A stretch of DNA of 64,000 nucleotides. Source: Vibrio rhodolitus. Its GTDB lineage: Bacteria > Pseudomonadota > Gammaproteobacteria > Enterobacterales > Vibrionaceae. Positions within the stretch are counted from its first letter, which is position 1. Every line of letters begins with the position of its first letter. Made by a program: the position numbers and the translations under genes. The notes beneath the pieces are model-generated. The model was not told where the DNA came from, made no database searches, and was given only the letters and a program-made list of their open reading frames with translations. Location: contig NZ_QLYZ01000005.1 in NCBI RefSeq assembly GCF_003350325.1, forward strand, positions 186,001-250,000, written 5' to 3'. This document shows positions 24,284-33,965 of the stretch, piece by piece.

Positions 24284-25114
24284 CTAGGTGAGAGATTGGA
24301 TGTATTGTTTCGGTGTCACTCCCATCGCCCGTTTGAAATGGCGGTGCAAGTGGCTTTGATCATGAAATCCTGACTCTTGGGCAATATCAGAAAGAGAGTG
24401 ACCTTGTTTCATCAAACGGATTGCGTAACGTAAGCGTGACTGCACTTGATAGGCATGAGGCGGGAAGCCAAACTCCTTTTGAAACGAGCGCGCGAAATGA
24501 TAGGGGCTGAGATTAGCGAGCTTTGCTAACTCCTCCAGTGAAACATCAGCTTGAGGAAAATCATCAAGAAACTCTTTGGCGATCATTAACTGCTTTTGGC
24601 TACGAGTGCTGGGCTCATATTCACGGCGTTTTTTCCCATGTCGACTCATGAGTTTGACTAGTGTGCCGTAAACCAAAGTTTCACGCAGTAGCCGGTTGTC
24701 TGAGTTTTCTAACGTGTCAAAAACAAGCCTGAGCTGTTGCGCCATCTCAGGATCATACACTACTGGTTCAGGAAAGTAGGGAATAACTGATTCTGTACTC
24801 AGACCGTCAGTGAGTATGGCAAACTGCTCTGGAAGTGGATACATCGCTTTGTATTCCCAACCATCTTCCGTGGCACTTTGACCATTATGCACTTGATCAG
24901 CATTGACCAGAATAATGCTGTCTTGAGGAGCAATATGGTTTCCGCCTGTTCGGAAAAAACGTTGGGCACCTTTTTCAATCACGCCAATGGTGTAGCCTTC
25001 ATGACTATGACGAGAAAAGTTATGATTCTTATATTTGGCTTCAATAAATTCGAGACCGCCTAATTCTTTGGCAGTTTGAAATGTTGCCCCTTCGGTAATG
25101 TCCTTTTTACCCAT
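24284..25114 (-). CDS. AraC-family transcriptional regulator
   Basis: A 276-residue regulator with an N-terminal cupin-like sensing domain (NHIAPQDSIILVNADQVHNGQ) and two C-terminal helix-turn-helix motifs. The first is VSLEELAKLANLSPYHFARSFQKEFGFPPHAYQVQSRLRYA. The second is HSLSDIAQESGFHDQSHLHRHFKRAMGVTPKQY. It lies directly upstream of azlCD on the same strand, so it very probably activates the exporter in response to amino acids. The same 14-bp motif occurs upstream of both genes. Confidence 0.92.
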   Translation of the reverse strand: MGKKDITEGATFQTAKELGGLEFIEAKYKNHNFSRHSHEGYTIGVIEKGAQRFFRTGGNHIAPQDSIILVNADQVHNGQSATEDGWEYKAMYPLPEQFAILTDGLSTESVIPYFPEPVVYDPEMAQQLRLVFDTLENSDNRLLRETLVYGTLVKLMSRHGKKRREYEPSTRSQKQLMIAKEFLDDFPQADVSLEELAKLANLSPYHFARSFQKEFGFPPHAYQVQSRLRYAIRLMKQGHSLSDIAQESGFHDQSHLHRHFKRAMGVTPKQYIQSLT

Positions 25115-25168
25115 TTATCCAACTCCTAGCACCCTTGGCATAGAGTAATTCAAACTTGTTGAGAGTTT

Positions 25169-25182
25169 TTGTACAAAATTGC
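25169..25182. promoter_or_regulatory. Shared 14-bp motif upstream of the AraC-family gene
   Basis: TTGTACAAAATTGC, 55 bases upstream of the regulator start, matches the motif upstream of azlC at 24249-24262. It suggests autoregulation together with control of azlCD. Confidence 0.5.
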
Positions 25183-25355
25183 TCTTTGCAACATAACACA
25201 AATTAAGTAGCGAACCTCTACCCGCAAAGTCTAAGAACAAAATGCTACGTGTGTCATATTGGCTGTTATTACGGTGAAAATTAGCCTAATGGGCTGGATA
25301 TGTCATTCAGTGCAATATAAAATGCGCCTCGTCCTGTTCTTAGTAATTTATAATC

Positions 25356-25991
25356 ATGATCGATATGTCTATTCTGCCGCTTTATTTGACGGCAGTGGTG
25401 GCGCTTTTGTTGCTGCCAGGTCCAGATATGTTGCTGATCGCCAGCTCAAGTATGAGCTATGGGCGACGTGTTGGCGTGTTCGCTAGCCTTGGCAATGCAA
25501 CCTCTGGAATTATTCTTACTCTTCTTGCGGCGCTGGGTGTATCAGCGTTAATCGCAATGAGTCCTTTAGCCCTGAAAGCCTTACACCTATTAGGTGGTGC
25601 ATACTTGCTAAAGATGGGCTGGGATTGTGTTCGCTCGCAAGCCGCTGATGCCCCTGAGCTTGATCAGCAAAATAAGATGGCGACCACCTTTTATCAACGT
25701 GCTTTGATCAGTAATCTGCTTAATCCAAAAGCACTGGTTTTCTTCGTTATGTTTTTGCCGCAGTTTGTCTCGAGTAACATCACGGCAAGTTCTGGCGAAC
25801 AGATGCTAGCACTGGGTTTACTGCTTAATGTTCTTGGTCTTCTGTTTAACCTAGTTTTGGTTGCATTGGTTGGAACCTTGGGCAAAGGTCTGCTAGAAAA
25901 CGCTAAGTTTAGAAACTACCAGCATAAATTTATGGGAGCTATCTTCCTAATTTTGGCAATTTGGATGCTGAGTTCGTTTTTTACTGCGTAA
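25356..25991 (+). CDS. LysE/RhtB-family amino acid exporter
   Basis: A 211-residue translocator of the LysE family, with the N-terminal motif LLLLPGPDMLLIASSSMSYGRRVGV, a first-half helix GGAYLLKMGWDCVRSQ, and FYQRALISNLLNPKALVFFVMFLPQFV. These are the usual RhtB/LysE signatures of inner-membrane exporters for amino acids such as threonine or homoserine. It is divergent from the AraC-azlCD group but lacks the shared 14-bp motif. A terminator follows. Confidence 0.9.
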   Translation: MIDMSILPLYLTAVVALLLLPGPDMLLIASSSMSYGRRVGVFASLGNATSGIILTLLAALGVSALIAMSPLALKALHLLGGAYLLKMGWDCVRSQAADAPELDQQNKMATTFYQRALISNLLNPKALVFFVMFLPQFVSSNITASSGEQMLALGLLLNVLGLLFNLVLVALVGTLGKGLLENAKFRNYQHKFMGAIFLILAIWMLSSFFTA

Positions 25992-26010
25992 CTCGCGTTA
26001 TAATTGAGAA

Positions 26011-26036
26011 AGCCAGCGTAGAGCTGGCTTTTTTGT
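26011..26036 (+). terminator. Intrinsic terminator after the LysE-family gene
   Basis: AGCCAGC (26011-26017) and GCTGGCT (26023-26029) pair around a five-base loop and are followed by TTTTTT. Confidence 0.8.
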
Positions 26037-26094
26037 ATTCGTTAGACGAGCTAGCTCGTGAGTGACGATGTGAATATGCATGTAAGGGAGTTGT

Positions 26095-26517
26095 ATGATG
26101 CAAATAGAGTTTGTACTGAACCCAGATGAGTCGGTAAAAAGTGATATATTAGCTGGGCTACGTAGTTATAACGTTCAGTTTTTCCCCCATGATGATAGCC
26201 AAACGGTCGCCTGTGTTGTGAAAGATCAACAAGGTCACTTTGTTGGTGGACTATTTGGTGAAGTCTATACAAACACTCTATTTGTCGAATATTTTTGGAT
26301 TGATGAGAATCAACGTAAATCAGGGCTGGGCAGGCAAGTATTTGAACGTGTCGAGTCTGAAGTAAAGAAACTTGGCGTAGCCACAATATGCCTTGATACG
26401 TTCACTTTCCAAGCGCGCGAATTCTACCTCAAAATGGGCTTTAAAGAAGTGGGACGTTTTACCGGCTTCCCAATGCCGGGCGTGGACAAAATCTTTTTGC
26501 AAAAACACGTTGGCTAA
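26095..26517 (+). CDS. GNAT-family N-acetyltransferase
   Basis: A 140-residue acetyltransferase with the acetyl-CoA motif ENQRKSGLGRQVFERVESEV, then ATICLDTFTFQAREFYLKMGFKEVGRF. The start has two ATG codons in tandem (26095 and 26098) with GGGAG upstream; either could be used. The next gene starts directly after its stop codon, so the two are likely cotranslated. The substrate is unknown. Confidence 0.85.
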   Translation: MMQIEFVLNPDESVKSDILAGLRSYNVQFFPHDDSQTVACVVKDQQGHFVGGLFGEVYTNTLFVEYFWIDENQRKSGLGRQVFERVESEVKKLGVATICLDTFTFQAREFYLKMGFKEVGRFTGFPMPGVDKIFLQKHVG

Positions 26518-27270
26518 ATGATGAGCGCAGCGCCAAGAGTTTGGGTTATTCCCGGCATGTTAGTCAGCTATGGTGAGATGGTCGATACCGCTCAACATGC
26601 TCACGCCCTGTTACAATTGACGGTGTTTGAAGACAGTGGTTCGCTGTTGATTGACGGTCAGTTACTTTCTAGCTCGTTATTGGCAAGCAATGTTGCTCAT
26701 CGTCTGCAAATGAAAAAAGGATGGGTGATCTTGGTTGAGCCTCAGTCTGAGGTTGGGCGATGTTTACAGCAGTTGCTAGTTGATAACCAATATCAAGAAT
26801 TTGCCTTTAGTCATGAATTGCTTTTACCGAGCGAGAATCACTTTCCTCTTCCACAAGTCATCGCTATCTTGCAGCAGCTTTCTGCGACAGTAGATTGGCA
26901 ACAGATGCTTGGCGAAGTGACGTCAAATGATCCGCGTATCGAACGTTTACTAACTCAGCTTAATCAATGCTTTGCCAGCGAGTGTTTAAAGCCAGATAAC
27001 TGGCGCGCCGAACAGATAGCGGAACAACTAGCTTTGTCAGAGAGCCGGTTTTTGCATCTCTTTAAACAACAAATGGGCATCGCATGGCGACCTTATTTGC
27101 TGTGGCGTCGGCTAATCTGCGCGGTTAAGTTGATCCGAGAGGGAGAGTCAGCCACTGAGGCTGCCCATAGAGCGGGATTTTCGGATAGTGCCCACTTAAG
27201 CCGCACGTTCAAATCAATATTTGGGGTCTCAATTCGCGAATCGAAAGCTATGTTTTTTAAACAAGATTAG
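26518..27270 (+). CDS. AraC-family regulator with cupin-like sensing domain
   Basis: A 250-residue regulator starting directly after the TAA of the GNAT gene. The N-terminal half (VIPGMLVSYGEMVDTAQHAHALLQLTVFED) looks like a degenerate cupin ligand domain. The C-terminal half has two helix-turn-helix motifs, EQIAEQLALSESRFLHLFKQQMGIAWRPY and SATEAAHRAGFSDSAHLSRTFKSIFG. Its translational coupling to an acetyltransferase suggests the pair acts on the same signal, but none is known. Confidence 0.85.
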   Translation: MMSAAPRVWVIPGMLVSYGEMVDTAQHAHALLQLTVFEDSGSLLIDGQLLSSSLLASNVAHRLQMKKGWVILVEPQSEVGRCLQQLLVDNQYQEFAFSHELLLPSENHFPLPQVIAILQQLSATVDWQQMLGEVTSNDPRIERLLTQLNQCFASECLKPDNWRAEQIAEQLALSESRFLHLFKQQMGIAWRPYLLWRRLICAVKLIREGESATEAAHRAGFSDSAHLSRTFKSIFGVSIRESKAMFFKQD

Positions 27271-27275
27271 ACAGC

Positions 27276-27614
27276 TTAATAAACAATGCCTTGGAACAGA
27301 GGTTTGAGATCTTCTAGCTTCTGTTCTTCGCTAACGGGTTCAACTTGAACCTTAATTAAAGGTCCAACGCACTCAACAAAGGGTTGGATCTCACCGCGTT
27401 GCTCTTCTTCGATATCACCACCTACGGCGAAATCACCATCAAACACATTGGGTTCTTGGGTTTTATCAACGTTTAGTTGGATAGAGACGCGATATTGATG
27501 CCCATCAGGTAACAGCTTGGCGCAATTTTCAATATTTTCGACCTTACCGTAGGCATAAACGTTGGCGGTTAGAGTGAGTGAGAAGAGTGCGAAAATTGGC
27601 TTGATCCCTGTCAT
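27276..27614 (-). CDS. Hypothetical small periplasmic protein
   Basis: About 112 residues from the ATG at 27614, chosen because GGGATGAAAG lies upstream and gives a clear signal peptide (MTGIKPIFALFSLTLTANVYA). Two upstream ATG codons (27623, 27668) extend the frame. The mature part has two cysteines (ENCAKLL and VECVGPL), which could form a disulfide. I do not recognise the family. It is convergent with the AraC-family gene and divergent from the transglutaminase-like gene. Confidence 0.6.
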   Translation of the reverse strand: MTGIKPIFALFSLTLTANVYAYGKVENIENCAKLLPDGHQYRVSIQLNVDKTQEPNVFDGDFAVGGDIEEEQRGEIQPFVECVGPLIKVQVEPVSEEQKLEDLKPLFQGIVY

Positions 27615-27730
27615 ATCTTTCATCCCATATAATTGTTTTTGAAGTACAACTTTATTAGAGCATAGCAAGTTTATTCAATTTTTCGTTGCCTAGACGGTTT
27701 ATTCTGCACTCAACCACTAAGGAGAGCAGT

Positions 27731-28438
27731 ATGAAACGATATTTACAACAAACCGCAATGTTAGATTTTCAGCATTCATCAATTCAGAAACTGGTCAAAT
27801 CACGTAGTTGGCATACTCTCGACGAATACGATGCAATTGGCGAAATTTATAGCTTTGTGCGTGACGAAATCAAATTTGGCTACAACTTTGATGACACAAT
27901 CCCTGCTAGTAAAGTATTGCGTGATGGTTACGGTCAATGTAATACCAAAGGTACTTTGCTGATGGCGTTACTACGTGCTGTTAGCATTCCGACTCGCTTT
28001 CACGGGTTTACCATCTATAACGATCTACAACTTGGGGCGATTCCGAAGTACATTTTCGCCATCGCTCCAGAGAAAATCATTCATAGTTGGGTTGAGGTTT
28101 ATTTCAATGGCAAATGGATCAACTTAGAAGGCTACATCATAGATAAACCGTACTTAGCGCAGGTTCAAAAGCGCTTTAGTTTTGGTTGTAAAGATTTCTC
28201 AGGTTATGGGGTTGCAGTGACTTGTCTGCAAGATCCAGAGATTGACTGGAAGGGTGAAGATACCTATATCCAAAAAGAGGGGCTTGCGGATGATTATGGC
28301 TTATTCGACCGCCCAGACGCCTTCTATCAAGTGAGAGGCAGTAACCTAAATGGTTTTAAAAAGTTTATGTTCCGTTATGTACTGCGACATCTAATGAACA
28401 TCAACGTCAATAAGATTCGCAAACATGGCATCGCATAA
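27731..28438 (+). CDS. Transglutaminase-like domain protein
   Basis: A protein of about 235 residues starting at the ATG at 27731, with AAGGAGAG upstream. The catalytic region has Cys in DGYGQCNTKGTLLMALLRAV and His in IIHSWVEVYFNGKWINLEGYI. The third catalytic residue, usually Asp, appears as Glu in NLEGY. Such proteins may be cysteine peptidases or inactive binding folds. There is no signal peptide, so it is probably cytoplasmic. Confidence 0.82.
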   Translation: MKRYLQQTAMLDFQHSSIQKLVKSRSWHTLDEYDAIGEIYSFVRDEIKFGYNFDDTIPASKVLRDGYGQCNTKGTLLMALLRAVSIPTRFHGFTIYNDLQLGAIPKYIFAIAPEKIIHSWVEVYFNGKWINLEGYIIDKPYLAQVQKRFSFGCKDFSGYGVAVTCLQDPEIDWKGEDTYIQKEGLADDYGLFDRPDAFYQVRGSNLNGFKKFMFRYVLRHLMNINVNKIRKHGIA

Positions 28439-28440
28439 CA

Positions 28441-28465
28441 AAGCGGGCATCATGCCCGCTTTTTC
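28441..28465. terminator. Bidirectional terminator between transglutaminase-like and phosphohexomutase genes
   Basis: AAGCGGGCAT (28441-28450) and ATGCCCGCTT (28452-28461), a compact GC-rich hairpin, is followed by TTTTCTTTT on the plus strand. It serves two convergent genes. Confidence 0.75.
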
Positions 28466-28475
28466 TTTTGAGCGT

Positions 28476-30179
28476 CTAAATCATATGTTGATGTTCAGCA
28501 ATGAGCATATCCATGGCTAATTGCGCTTTATCTTGGGCGACTTGGAAGTCCTCTTCTGTAGCAAAAGGTTCAACGACTTCGTAATAGCATTTTAGCTTAG
28601 GCTCTGTACCTGATGGACGTACGATCACGCGTGCACCACCAGCTAAGTGATAGATAAGTACATCACTTGGCGGTAAGTCGATAAGCTCGCTCGTACCATC
28701 AGCGTAGGTTTTTCGCAGTGTTTTGAGATCTTCAATGCTTTCAACTGCGCGCCCTGCAATCGCCTTCGGTTGATTTGCTCTAAGTTTCTCACCAACCGGT
28801 GGCGTGTTAGGGGCAAGTGCAATACTACGCTGTGCATTCACGTACATCCCATGCTGACGATAGAGGCTCTCTAACTGATCCCAAATGGTTTTTCCTTGGC
28901 TTTTTAGCTCGGCAGTCAGTTGGGCAAAAGCCACTAATGCCGATAGACCATCTTTATCCCAAACTTGATTACCTACGGTGTAACCCAGCGCCTCTTCATA
29001 AGCAAACAAGAACTGACTATCGTCGGTCTGTTTTTGCATCGCGACATTGGTTAGCCATTTAAAACCAGTTAAGGTTTGGTAATAGGTCGCTCCGTGAGAT
29101 TTGGCAATTTTATCGAGCAGGGTCGAAGACACAATGGTGTTACCGACTAACTGTTTGCTCGCTTCCGTTTGCGAGAGCAGGTAGTGACCAAATAGTGCAC
29201 CAACTTGATCCCCCGTAAGCATTTGATACTCGCCATCAGGTTTACGCACCGCAACGGCAAAGCGGTCTGCATCAGGGTCGTTGGCACATGCAATATCAGC
29301 GCCATGTTTGCTCGCTAATGCTACTACCATATCCATAGCCCCAGCTTCTTCTGGGTTAGGGAAATTAACGGTAGGAAACGTTCCATCAGGTTCGCGCTGC
29401 TCTTTAACGCTGTAAACCTGATTGAAACCTGCATCGGCAAGTAAGGTTTCCGCCATTCGAGCACCGACACCATGCATCGCGGTATAAGCGACACCAATGC
29501 TATCTGGTTGAGTATGATTAGCCAGTAGTGGGTTGGCATTCATCGCATCGCGATATGCTTGATAGTACGAATCGTCAAGCCAGACTAATCGGTCTAGCGC
29601 TACAGCTTCTTCGACACACAATAGTTCTAGAGGTGACTCTGCAGCGACATCAATATGATGAGCGATGCCGGAATCGTGCGGAGGGATAATTTGCGCGCCA
29701 TTCTCCCAGTAAACCTTAAAACCATTGTATTCTGGTGGATTGTGGCTTGCTGTCACCACGACGGCAGCAACCGTATTTAAATGCTTAACACCAAAAGCGA
29801 CAATCGGTGTCGCGGCAACATCATGAGTTAAGTAGACTTTAATGCCAAGCGCAGTAAGAACGGCAGCAGTATCGTGGGCAAACTGCTTTGAATCAGGGCG
29901 ACCATCGTAACCAATCACTACACCACGCTGCTTCGCATCGTCAAATTGGTGCAGAAGGTATTGACCAAGCCCTGTAGCGGTTTGTTGAATAACTAGGCGA
30001 TTCATACGGTTAGGACCTGCACCAACTTTACCTCGTAGACCGGCAGTACCAAACTCTAGGCGGCAGCGAAAGCGATCGTCTAATTCTTGAGTTTGCTTCT
30101 CATCCACCAGACGCTGAAGCTCTTCACGAGTTCGCGGATCTGGGTCGATAGCTAACCATTGAGCAATGTGTTCATTCAT
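28476..30179 (-). CDS. Phosphohexomutase (phosphoglucomutase/phosphomannomutase family)
   Basis: A 567-residue alpha-D-phosphohexomutase. It has the active-site serine loop VVTASHNPPEYNGFKVYW, the metal-binding loop ACANDPDADRFAVAVR (DxDxD), the sugar-binding loop AYEEALGYTVG, and the phosphate-binding VIVRPSGTEPKLKCYYE near the C-terminus. It interconverts hexose 1- and 6-phosphates (glucose and possibly mannose). Length and motif spelling fit the large PGM/PMM-like group common in vibrios and Firmicutes. It is a single gene in this region. Confidence 0.92.
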   Translation of the reverse strand: MNEHIAQWLAIDPDPRTREELQRLVDEKQTQELDDRFRCRLEFGTAGLRGKVGAGPNRMNRLVIQQTATGLGQYLLHQFDDAKQRGVVIGYDGRPDSKQFAHDTAAVLTALGIKVYLTHDVAATPIVAFGVKHLNTVAAVVVTASHNPPEYNGFKVYWENGAQIIPPHDSGIAHHIDVAAESPLELLCVEEAVALDRLVWLDDSYYQAYRDAMNANPLLANHTQPDSIGVAYTAMHGVGARMAETLLADAGFNQVYSVKEQREPDGTFPTVNFPNPEEAGAMDMVVALASKHGADIACANDPDADRFAVAVRKPDGEYQMLTGDQVGALFGHYLLSQTEASKQLVGNTIVSSTLLDKIAKSHGATYYQTLTGFKWLTNVAMQKQTDDSQFLFAYEEALGYTVGNQVWDKDGLSALVAFAQLTAELKSQGKTIWDQLESLYRQHGMYVNAQRSIALAPNTPPVGEKLRANQPKAIAGRAVESIEDLKTLRKTYADGTSELIDLPPSDVLIYHLAGGARVIVRPSGTEPKLKCYYEVVEPFATEEDFQVAQDKAQLAMDMLIAEHQHMI

Positions 30180-30531
30180 CTTTTTTCCCTTATATCTGGC
30201 GTAGCCTTGAGGCTGTATATCAAAATACTAAATGTTAGTAGTTATCATTTACGAGAGCGCAATCGCTAAACTAATTTGTTGTACCTCAGCTTGCACATTT
30301 TTGAATCGCTAACTAGCCTTAATTAACATAAATATAACATTTTGCGTTGGTTTTAGGTTAGCCCAAACAAGTCGTTTCTTCCTAATCGACTTGATAAATC
30401 CGGATACTAAGCGCATGGATGGCACGATATCAGTATGGATGTGATTGGGTATCGGGTGTTCTGCGTAAAAGTGATTGAACCTTTGGTTTTTCGCACTGGT
30501 TGTCAGTGCAGAGGCAAAGAGGAGAGGTCTT
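30180..30531. other. 352-base intergenic region upstream of the cytochrome oxidase operon
   Basis: Divergent gap between the phosphohexomutase and coxB genes. It should contain both promoters. Apart from the GGAGAGG ribosome binding site at the coxB end I see no clear structure. Confidence 0.4.
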
Positions 30532-31698
30532 TTGAAAAGAATACCATTCACGGTTTGGCTGACATTGGAAGTTATCGCCGTTACTTGGTCAACTCACACG
30601 CTCGCAGAAGAAAGCGCTTTAAATATGACGCAAGGGGTGACTCAGATCAGCTCTGAGGTATATCACCTCCACATGCTGATATTCTATATCTGCTGTGCAA
30701 TTGCTTTTGTTGTGTTTGGGGCGATGTTTTACTCGATTTACAAGCACCGAAAATCGAAGGGTGCGGTCGCCGCACATTTCCATGAAAGTACCAAAGTCGA
30801 AGTCATTTGGACCGTTATCCCGATTATCATTCTTATCGCCATGGCAATTCCGGCTACTAAAACACTGGTTGCGATGGAAGACACCTCTCAATCTGATCTC
30901 ACAGTCAAAATTACCGGCTCACAGTGGAAGTGGCACTACAGCTACTTCGGGCAAGATGTGGAATTTTTCAGCTTATTGGCGACATCACAAAATCAAATTG
31001 ATGGTATTGAAGAAAAAGGTGCCAATTACCTGCTAGAGGTAGATAACCCGCTAGTGCTGCCAATCAACCGAAAAGTTAGGTTTCTTATGACTTCCGATGA
31101 TGTGATTCACTCTTGGTGGGTGCCTGATTTTGCGGTGAAGAAAGACACCATTCCCGGCTTTATTAATGAGGCTTGGACTAAAATTGACCAGCCCGGGGTG
31201 TATCGAGGTCAATGCGCCGAGTTGTGTGGTCGTGCTCATGGCTTTATGCCGATTGTGGTACACGCGATGACCGAAGCAGACTACGACAAATGGCTTGCCG
31301 AGAAAAAAGCTGAGATTGCGCAAGCCAAACAAGCGGCTGCAGCGGCGTTAACTGCCGAGCTTAGTTTGGAAGAATTAATGCAAAGCGGCGAGCAGGTCTA
31401 CGTTGACCGCTGTGCGGTTTGTCATCAGGCAAATGGTGAAGGGATACCAGGTGCTTTCCCTGCGATCAAAGGCAGTAGTATTGCTACCGGTGAAACTGGT
31501 GAGCATATCGATATCATTGTTAATGGGCGAGCGGGTACCGCCATGCAGGCTTTTGCTAACCAACTCACTGAGCAAGAAATTGCCGCTGTAATCACCTACC
31601 AGCGAAACGCTTTTGGTAACGATACAGGGGATGTAGTGCAAGCATCAGACATTAATACCTTTACCATGCAAGAGCAAGGTAACAAGGAGGAACTATGA
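30532..31698 (+). CDS. coxB: Cytochrome c oxidase subunit II, fused to cytochrome c (caa3-type)
   Basis: About 388 residues. A signal-like N-terminus is followed by two transmembrane helices, the CuA domain and a C-terminal cytochrome c domain. CuA ligands are visible in [14 protein letters not shown] and [16 protein letters not shown]. The heme-binding CAVCHQANG (CxxCH) is near residue 300, with a methionine ligand probably in the [10 protein letters not shown] segment. I prefer the TTG start at 30532, because GAGGAGAGG lies just upstream; the in-frame ATG at 30475 lacks that. It passes electrons from cytochrome c to subunit I at the periplasmic side. The coxA ATG overlaps its stop by four bases. 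Confidence 0.92.
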   Translation: MKRIPFTVWLTLEVIAVTWSTHTLAEESALNMTQGVTQISSEVYHLHMLIFYICCAIAFVVFGAMFYSIYKHRKSKGAVAAHFHESTKVEVIWTVIPIIILIAMAIPATKTLVAMEDTSQSDLTVKITGSQWKWHYSYFGQDVEFFSLLATSQNQIDGIEEKGANYLLEVDNPLVLPINRKVRFLMTSDDVIHSWWVPDFAVKKDTIPGFINEAWTKIDQPGVYRGQCAELCGRAHGFMPIVVHAMTEADYDKWLAEKKAEIAQAKQAAAAALTAELSLEELMQSGEQVYVDRCAVCHQANGEGIPGAFPAIKGSSIATGETGEHIDIIVNGRAGTAMQAFANQLTEQEIAAVITYQRNAFGNDTGDVVQASDINTFTMQEQGNKEEL

Positions 31699-33335
31699 AG
31701 CCTTCAACTCCTCACAATGAAAAGTCATCACCCGTGGCTGATGCTGAGTTAAGCCGAGCCAATTCTACCATTGCACTGGAACATGAAGAGCATCATGCAC
31801 CCAGAGGTTTAGCGCGTTGGATTTATTCAACAAATCATAAAGATATCGGCACGCTCTATTTGTGGTTTAGTTTCATTATGTTCCTCACTGGCGGCGCGAT
31901 GGCAATGATCATCCGCGCGGAACTTTTTCAGCCAGGGTTGCAACTGGTTGATCCGCAGTTTTTCAATCAAATGACTACAGTCCATGGCTTAATTATGGTG
32001 TTTGGTGCTGTGATGCCAGCCTTCACCGGGCTTGCCAATTGGATGATACCTATGATGATTGGTGCACCGGATATGGCATTGCCGCGCATGAACAACTTGA
32101 GTTTTTGGATCTTGCCATTCGCGTTTGCGATTTTGCTTGCCTCTCTGTTTACCGAAGGGGGAGGACCTGACTTTGGCTGGACCTTCTATGCGCCTCTTTC
32201 TACAACTTATGGACCTGACAGTACCGCACTGTTTGTTTTCTCGGTACATATCATGGGTATCAGTTCAATCATGGGCGCGATCAACGTTATCGTGACGATT
32301 GTGAACATGCGTGCGCCAGGTATGACATGGTTCAAAATGCCGTTGTTTGTTTGGACTTGGTTAATCACGGCGTTTCTACTTATCGCGGTGATGCCAGTGC
32401 TCGCCGGAGCGGTGACAATGGTCTTAACCGATAAGTATTTTGGCACTTCGTTCTTTGATGCGGCTGGGGGCGGTGATCCGGTAATGTTCCAGCATATATT
32501 CTGGTTCTTTGGTCACCCTGAAGTGTACATCATGATATTGCCTTCTTTCGGTATTATATCGGCGATTATTCCAGCATTTAGCGGCAAGAAACTCTTTGGC
32601 TATCATTCCATGGTGTATGCAACGTGCAGTATCGCGCTGTTGTCGTTTTTAGTTTGGGCCCACCATATGTTTACCACCGGGATGCCCGTTTTTGCCGAGC
32701 TGTTCTTTATGTATTGCACCATGCTTATTGCGGTGCCAACTGGGGTGAAGGTGTTCAACTGGGTGGCGACAATGTGGCGAGGGGCGATGACGTTTGAGAC
32801 GCCGATGTTGTTTGCGATCGCCTTTATTGTACTCTTTACGATTGGTGGTTTCTCGGGGCTGATGTTAGCGATAGTGCCCGCTGATTTCCAATATCACGAT
32901 ACCTATTTTGTGGTCGCGCATTTCCACTACGTGCTTGTTTCCGGAGCGGTTTTCTCCATCATGGCGGCAGCCTATTACTGGTTGCCAAAATGGACGGGGC
33001 ATATGTATGACCACAAACTGAGCTTATGGCATTTCTGGTGCTCAATTATCTCAGTCAATGTCCTGTTCTTCCCAATGCATTTCCTCGGCTTAGCCGGAAT
33101 GCCAAGACGTATTCCCGACTACGCCATTCAGTTTGCAGATATCAATCAGATTGTATCTATTGGCGGCTTTGCCTTTGGTTTATCCCAATTGATTTTCCTA
33201 TGGTTAGTGATTAAGTGTATCAAGGGTGGCGAAAAAGCCGAGGCGAAACCTTGGGATCGTGCCGAAGGGTTAGAGTGGACAGTCCCAAGCCCCGCACCGC
33301 ACCACACATTTTCGACGCCGCCAAAAGTGGACTAA
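31695..33335 (+). CDS. coxA: Cytochrome c oxidase subunit I
   Basis: A 546-residue heme-copper oxidase subunit I with twelve membrane helices. The low-spin heme ligand lies in [16 protein letters not shown]. The CuB ligand region FFGHPEVYI and the AHHMFTTGM segment follow, then VVAHFHYVL with the high-spin heme a3 ligand. It is the catalytic core that reduces oxygen to water and pumps protons. It overlaps coxB at the start and is followed by the CuB-inserting ctaG after 12 bases. Confidence 0.96.
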   Translation: MKPSTPHNEKSSPVADAELSRANSTIALEHEEHHAPRGLARWIYSTNHKDIGTLYLWFSFIMFLTGGAMAMIIRAELFQPGLQLVDPQFFNQMTTVHGLIMVFGAVMPAFTGLANWMIPMMIGAPDMALPRMNNLSFWILPFAFAILLASLFTEGGGPDFGWTFYAPLSTTYGPDSTALFVFSVHIMGISSIMGAINVIVTIVNMRAPGMTWFKMPLFVWTWLITAFLLIAVMPVLAGAVTMVLTDKYFGTSFFDAAGGGDPVMFQHIFWFFGHPEVYIMILPSFGIISAIIPAFSGKKLFGYHSMVYATCSIALLSFLVWAHHMFTTGMPVFAELFFMYCTMLIAVPTGVKVFNWVATMWRGAMTFETPMLFAIAFIVLFTIGGFSGLMLAIVPADFQYHDTYFVVAHFHYVLVSGAVFSIMAAAYYWLPKWTGHMYDHKLSLWHFWCSIISVNVLFFPMHFLGLAGMPRRIPDYAIQFADINQIVSIGGFAFGLSQLIFLWLVIKCIKGGEKAEAKPWDRAEGLEWTVPSPAPHHTFSTPPKVD

Positions 33336-33347
33336 AGGTGGTGATGT

Positions 33348-33965
33348 ATGCAAGAGCCCAACACAAGCGATAAGCGTGCTGCGAACCGAAAGCTAACGAT
33401 TAAGTTGCTTGGTGCAACGGTCGCAATGTTTGGTTTTGGTTTTGCGCTGGTTCCTTTGTACGACATTATGTGTGATGCGCTGGGAATCAATGGCAAGACC
33501 AACTCTGAAGCGGTCGAGCAGCCTACCGCGCTTTCGCCAGATAGATCGCGCACGATTAAAGTGGAGTTTATCGCTCATCCCAATCCCAATATGCAGTGGG
33601 ATTTCAAACCCGAAGTCACCTCGATGGAAGTCCATCCTGGCGAGGTGATCCAAACGGCTTACATCGCTTTTAATCGCGCTAATTACACCATTGTAGGTCA
33701 AGCAGTCCCTTCTGTTTCTCCCGGGCTAGGGGCGAGCTACTTTAATAAAGTCGAATGTTTTTGTTTCAATAAGCAGCCTTTGGATGCTCAAAGCCGCGCA
33801 GAAATGCCGTTGATTTTCTACATCGAAAAGGATGTTCCTGAATCTATCCATACACTGACACTCTCTTACACCCTGTATGACATTACCGATACTGTTGCGA
33901 AGTCGACTACAACAGCAAAAGTGACGCCTGCTAAATCCGCCCAGCAGAAAGGAGTAACACCATGA
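33348..33965 (+). CDS. ctaG: Cytochrome c oxidase assembly protein CtaG/Cox11
   Basis: A 205-residue Cox11-type copper chaperone that delivers copper to the CuB centre of subunit I. It has one N-terminal membrane helix (KLLGATVAMFGFGFALVPLYDIMC) and a periplasmic beta-domain. The copper-binding motif CFCFN follows the KVECFCFNKQPLDAQ pattern. The domain also includes IAFNRANYTIVGQAVPSVSPG. It overlaps the coxC start by four bases. Confidence 0.95.
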   Translation: MQEPNTSDKRAANRKLTIKLLGATVAMFGFGFALVPLYDIMCDALGINGKTNSEAVEQPTALSPDRSRTIKVEFIAHPNPNMQWDFKPEVTSMEVHPGEVIQTAYIAFNRANYTIVGQAVPSVSPGLGASYFNKVECFCFNKQPLDAQSRAEMPLIFYIEKDVPESIHTLTLSYTLYDITDTVAKSTTTAKVTPAKSAQQKGVTP

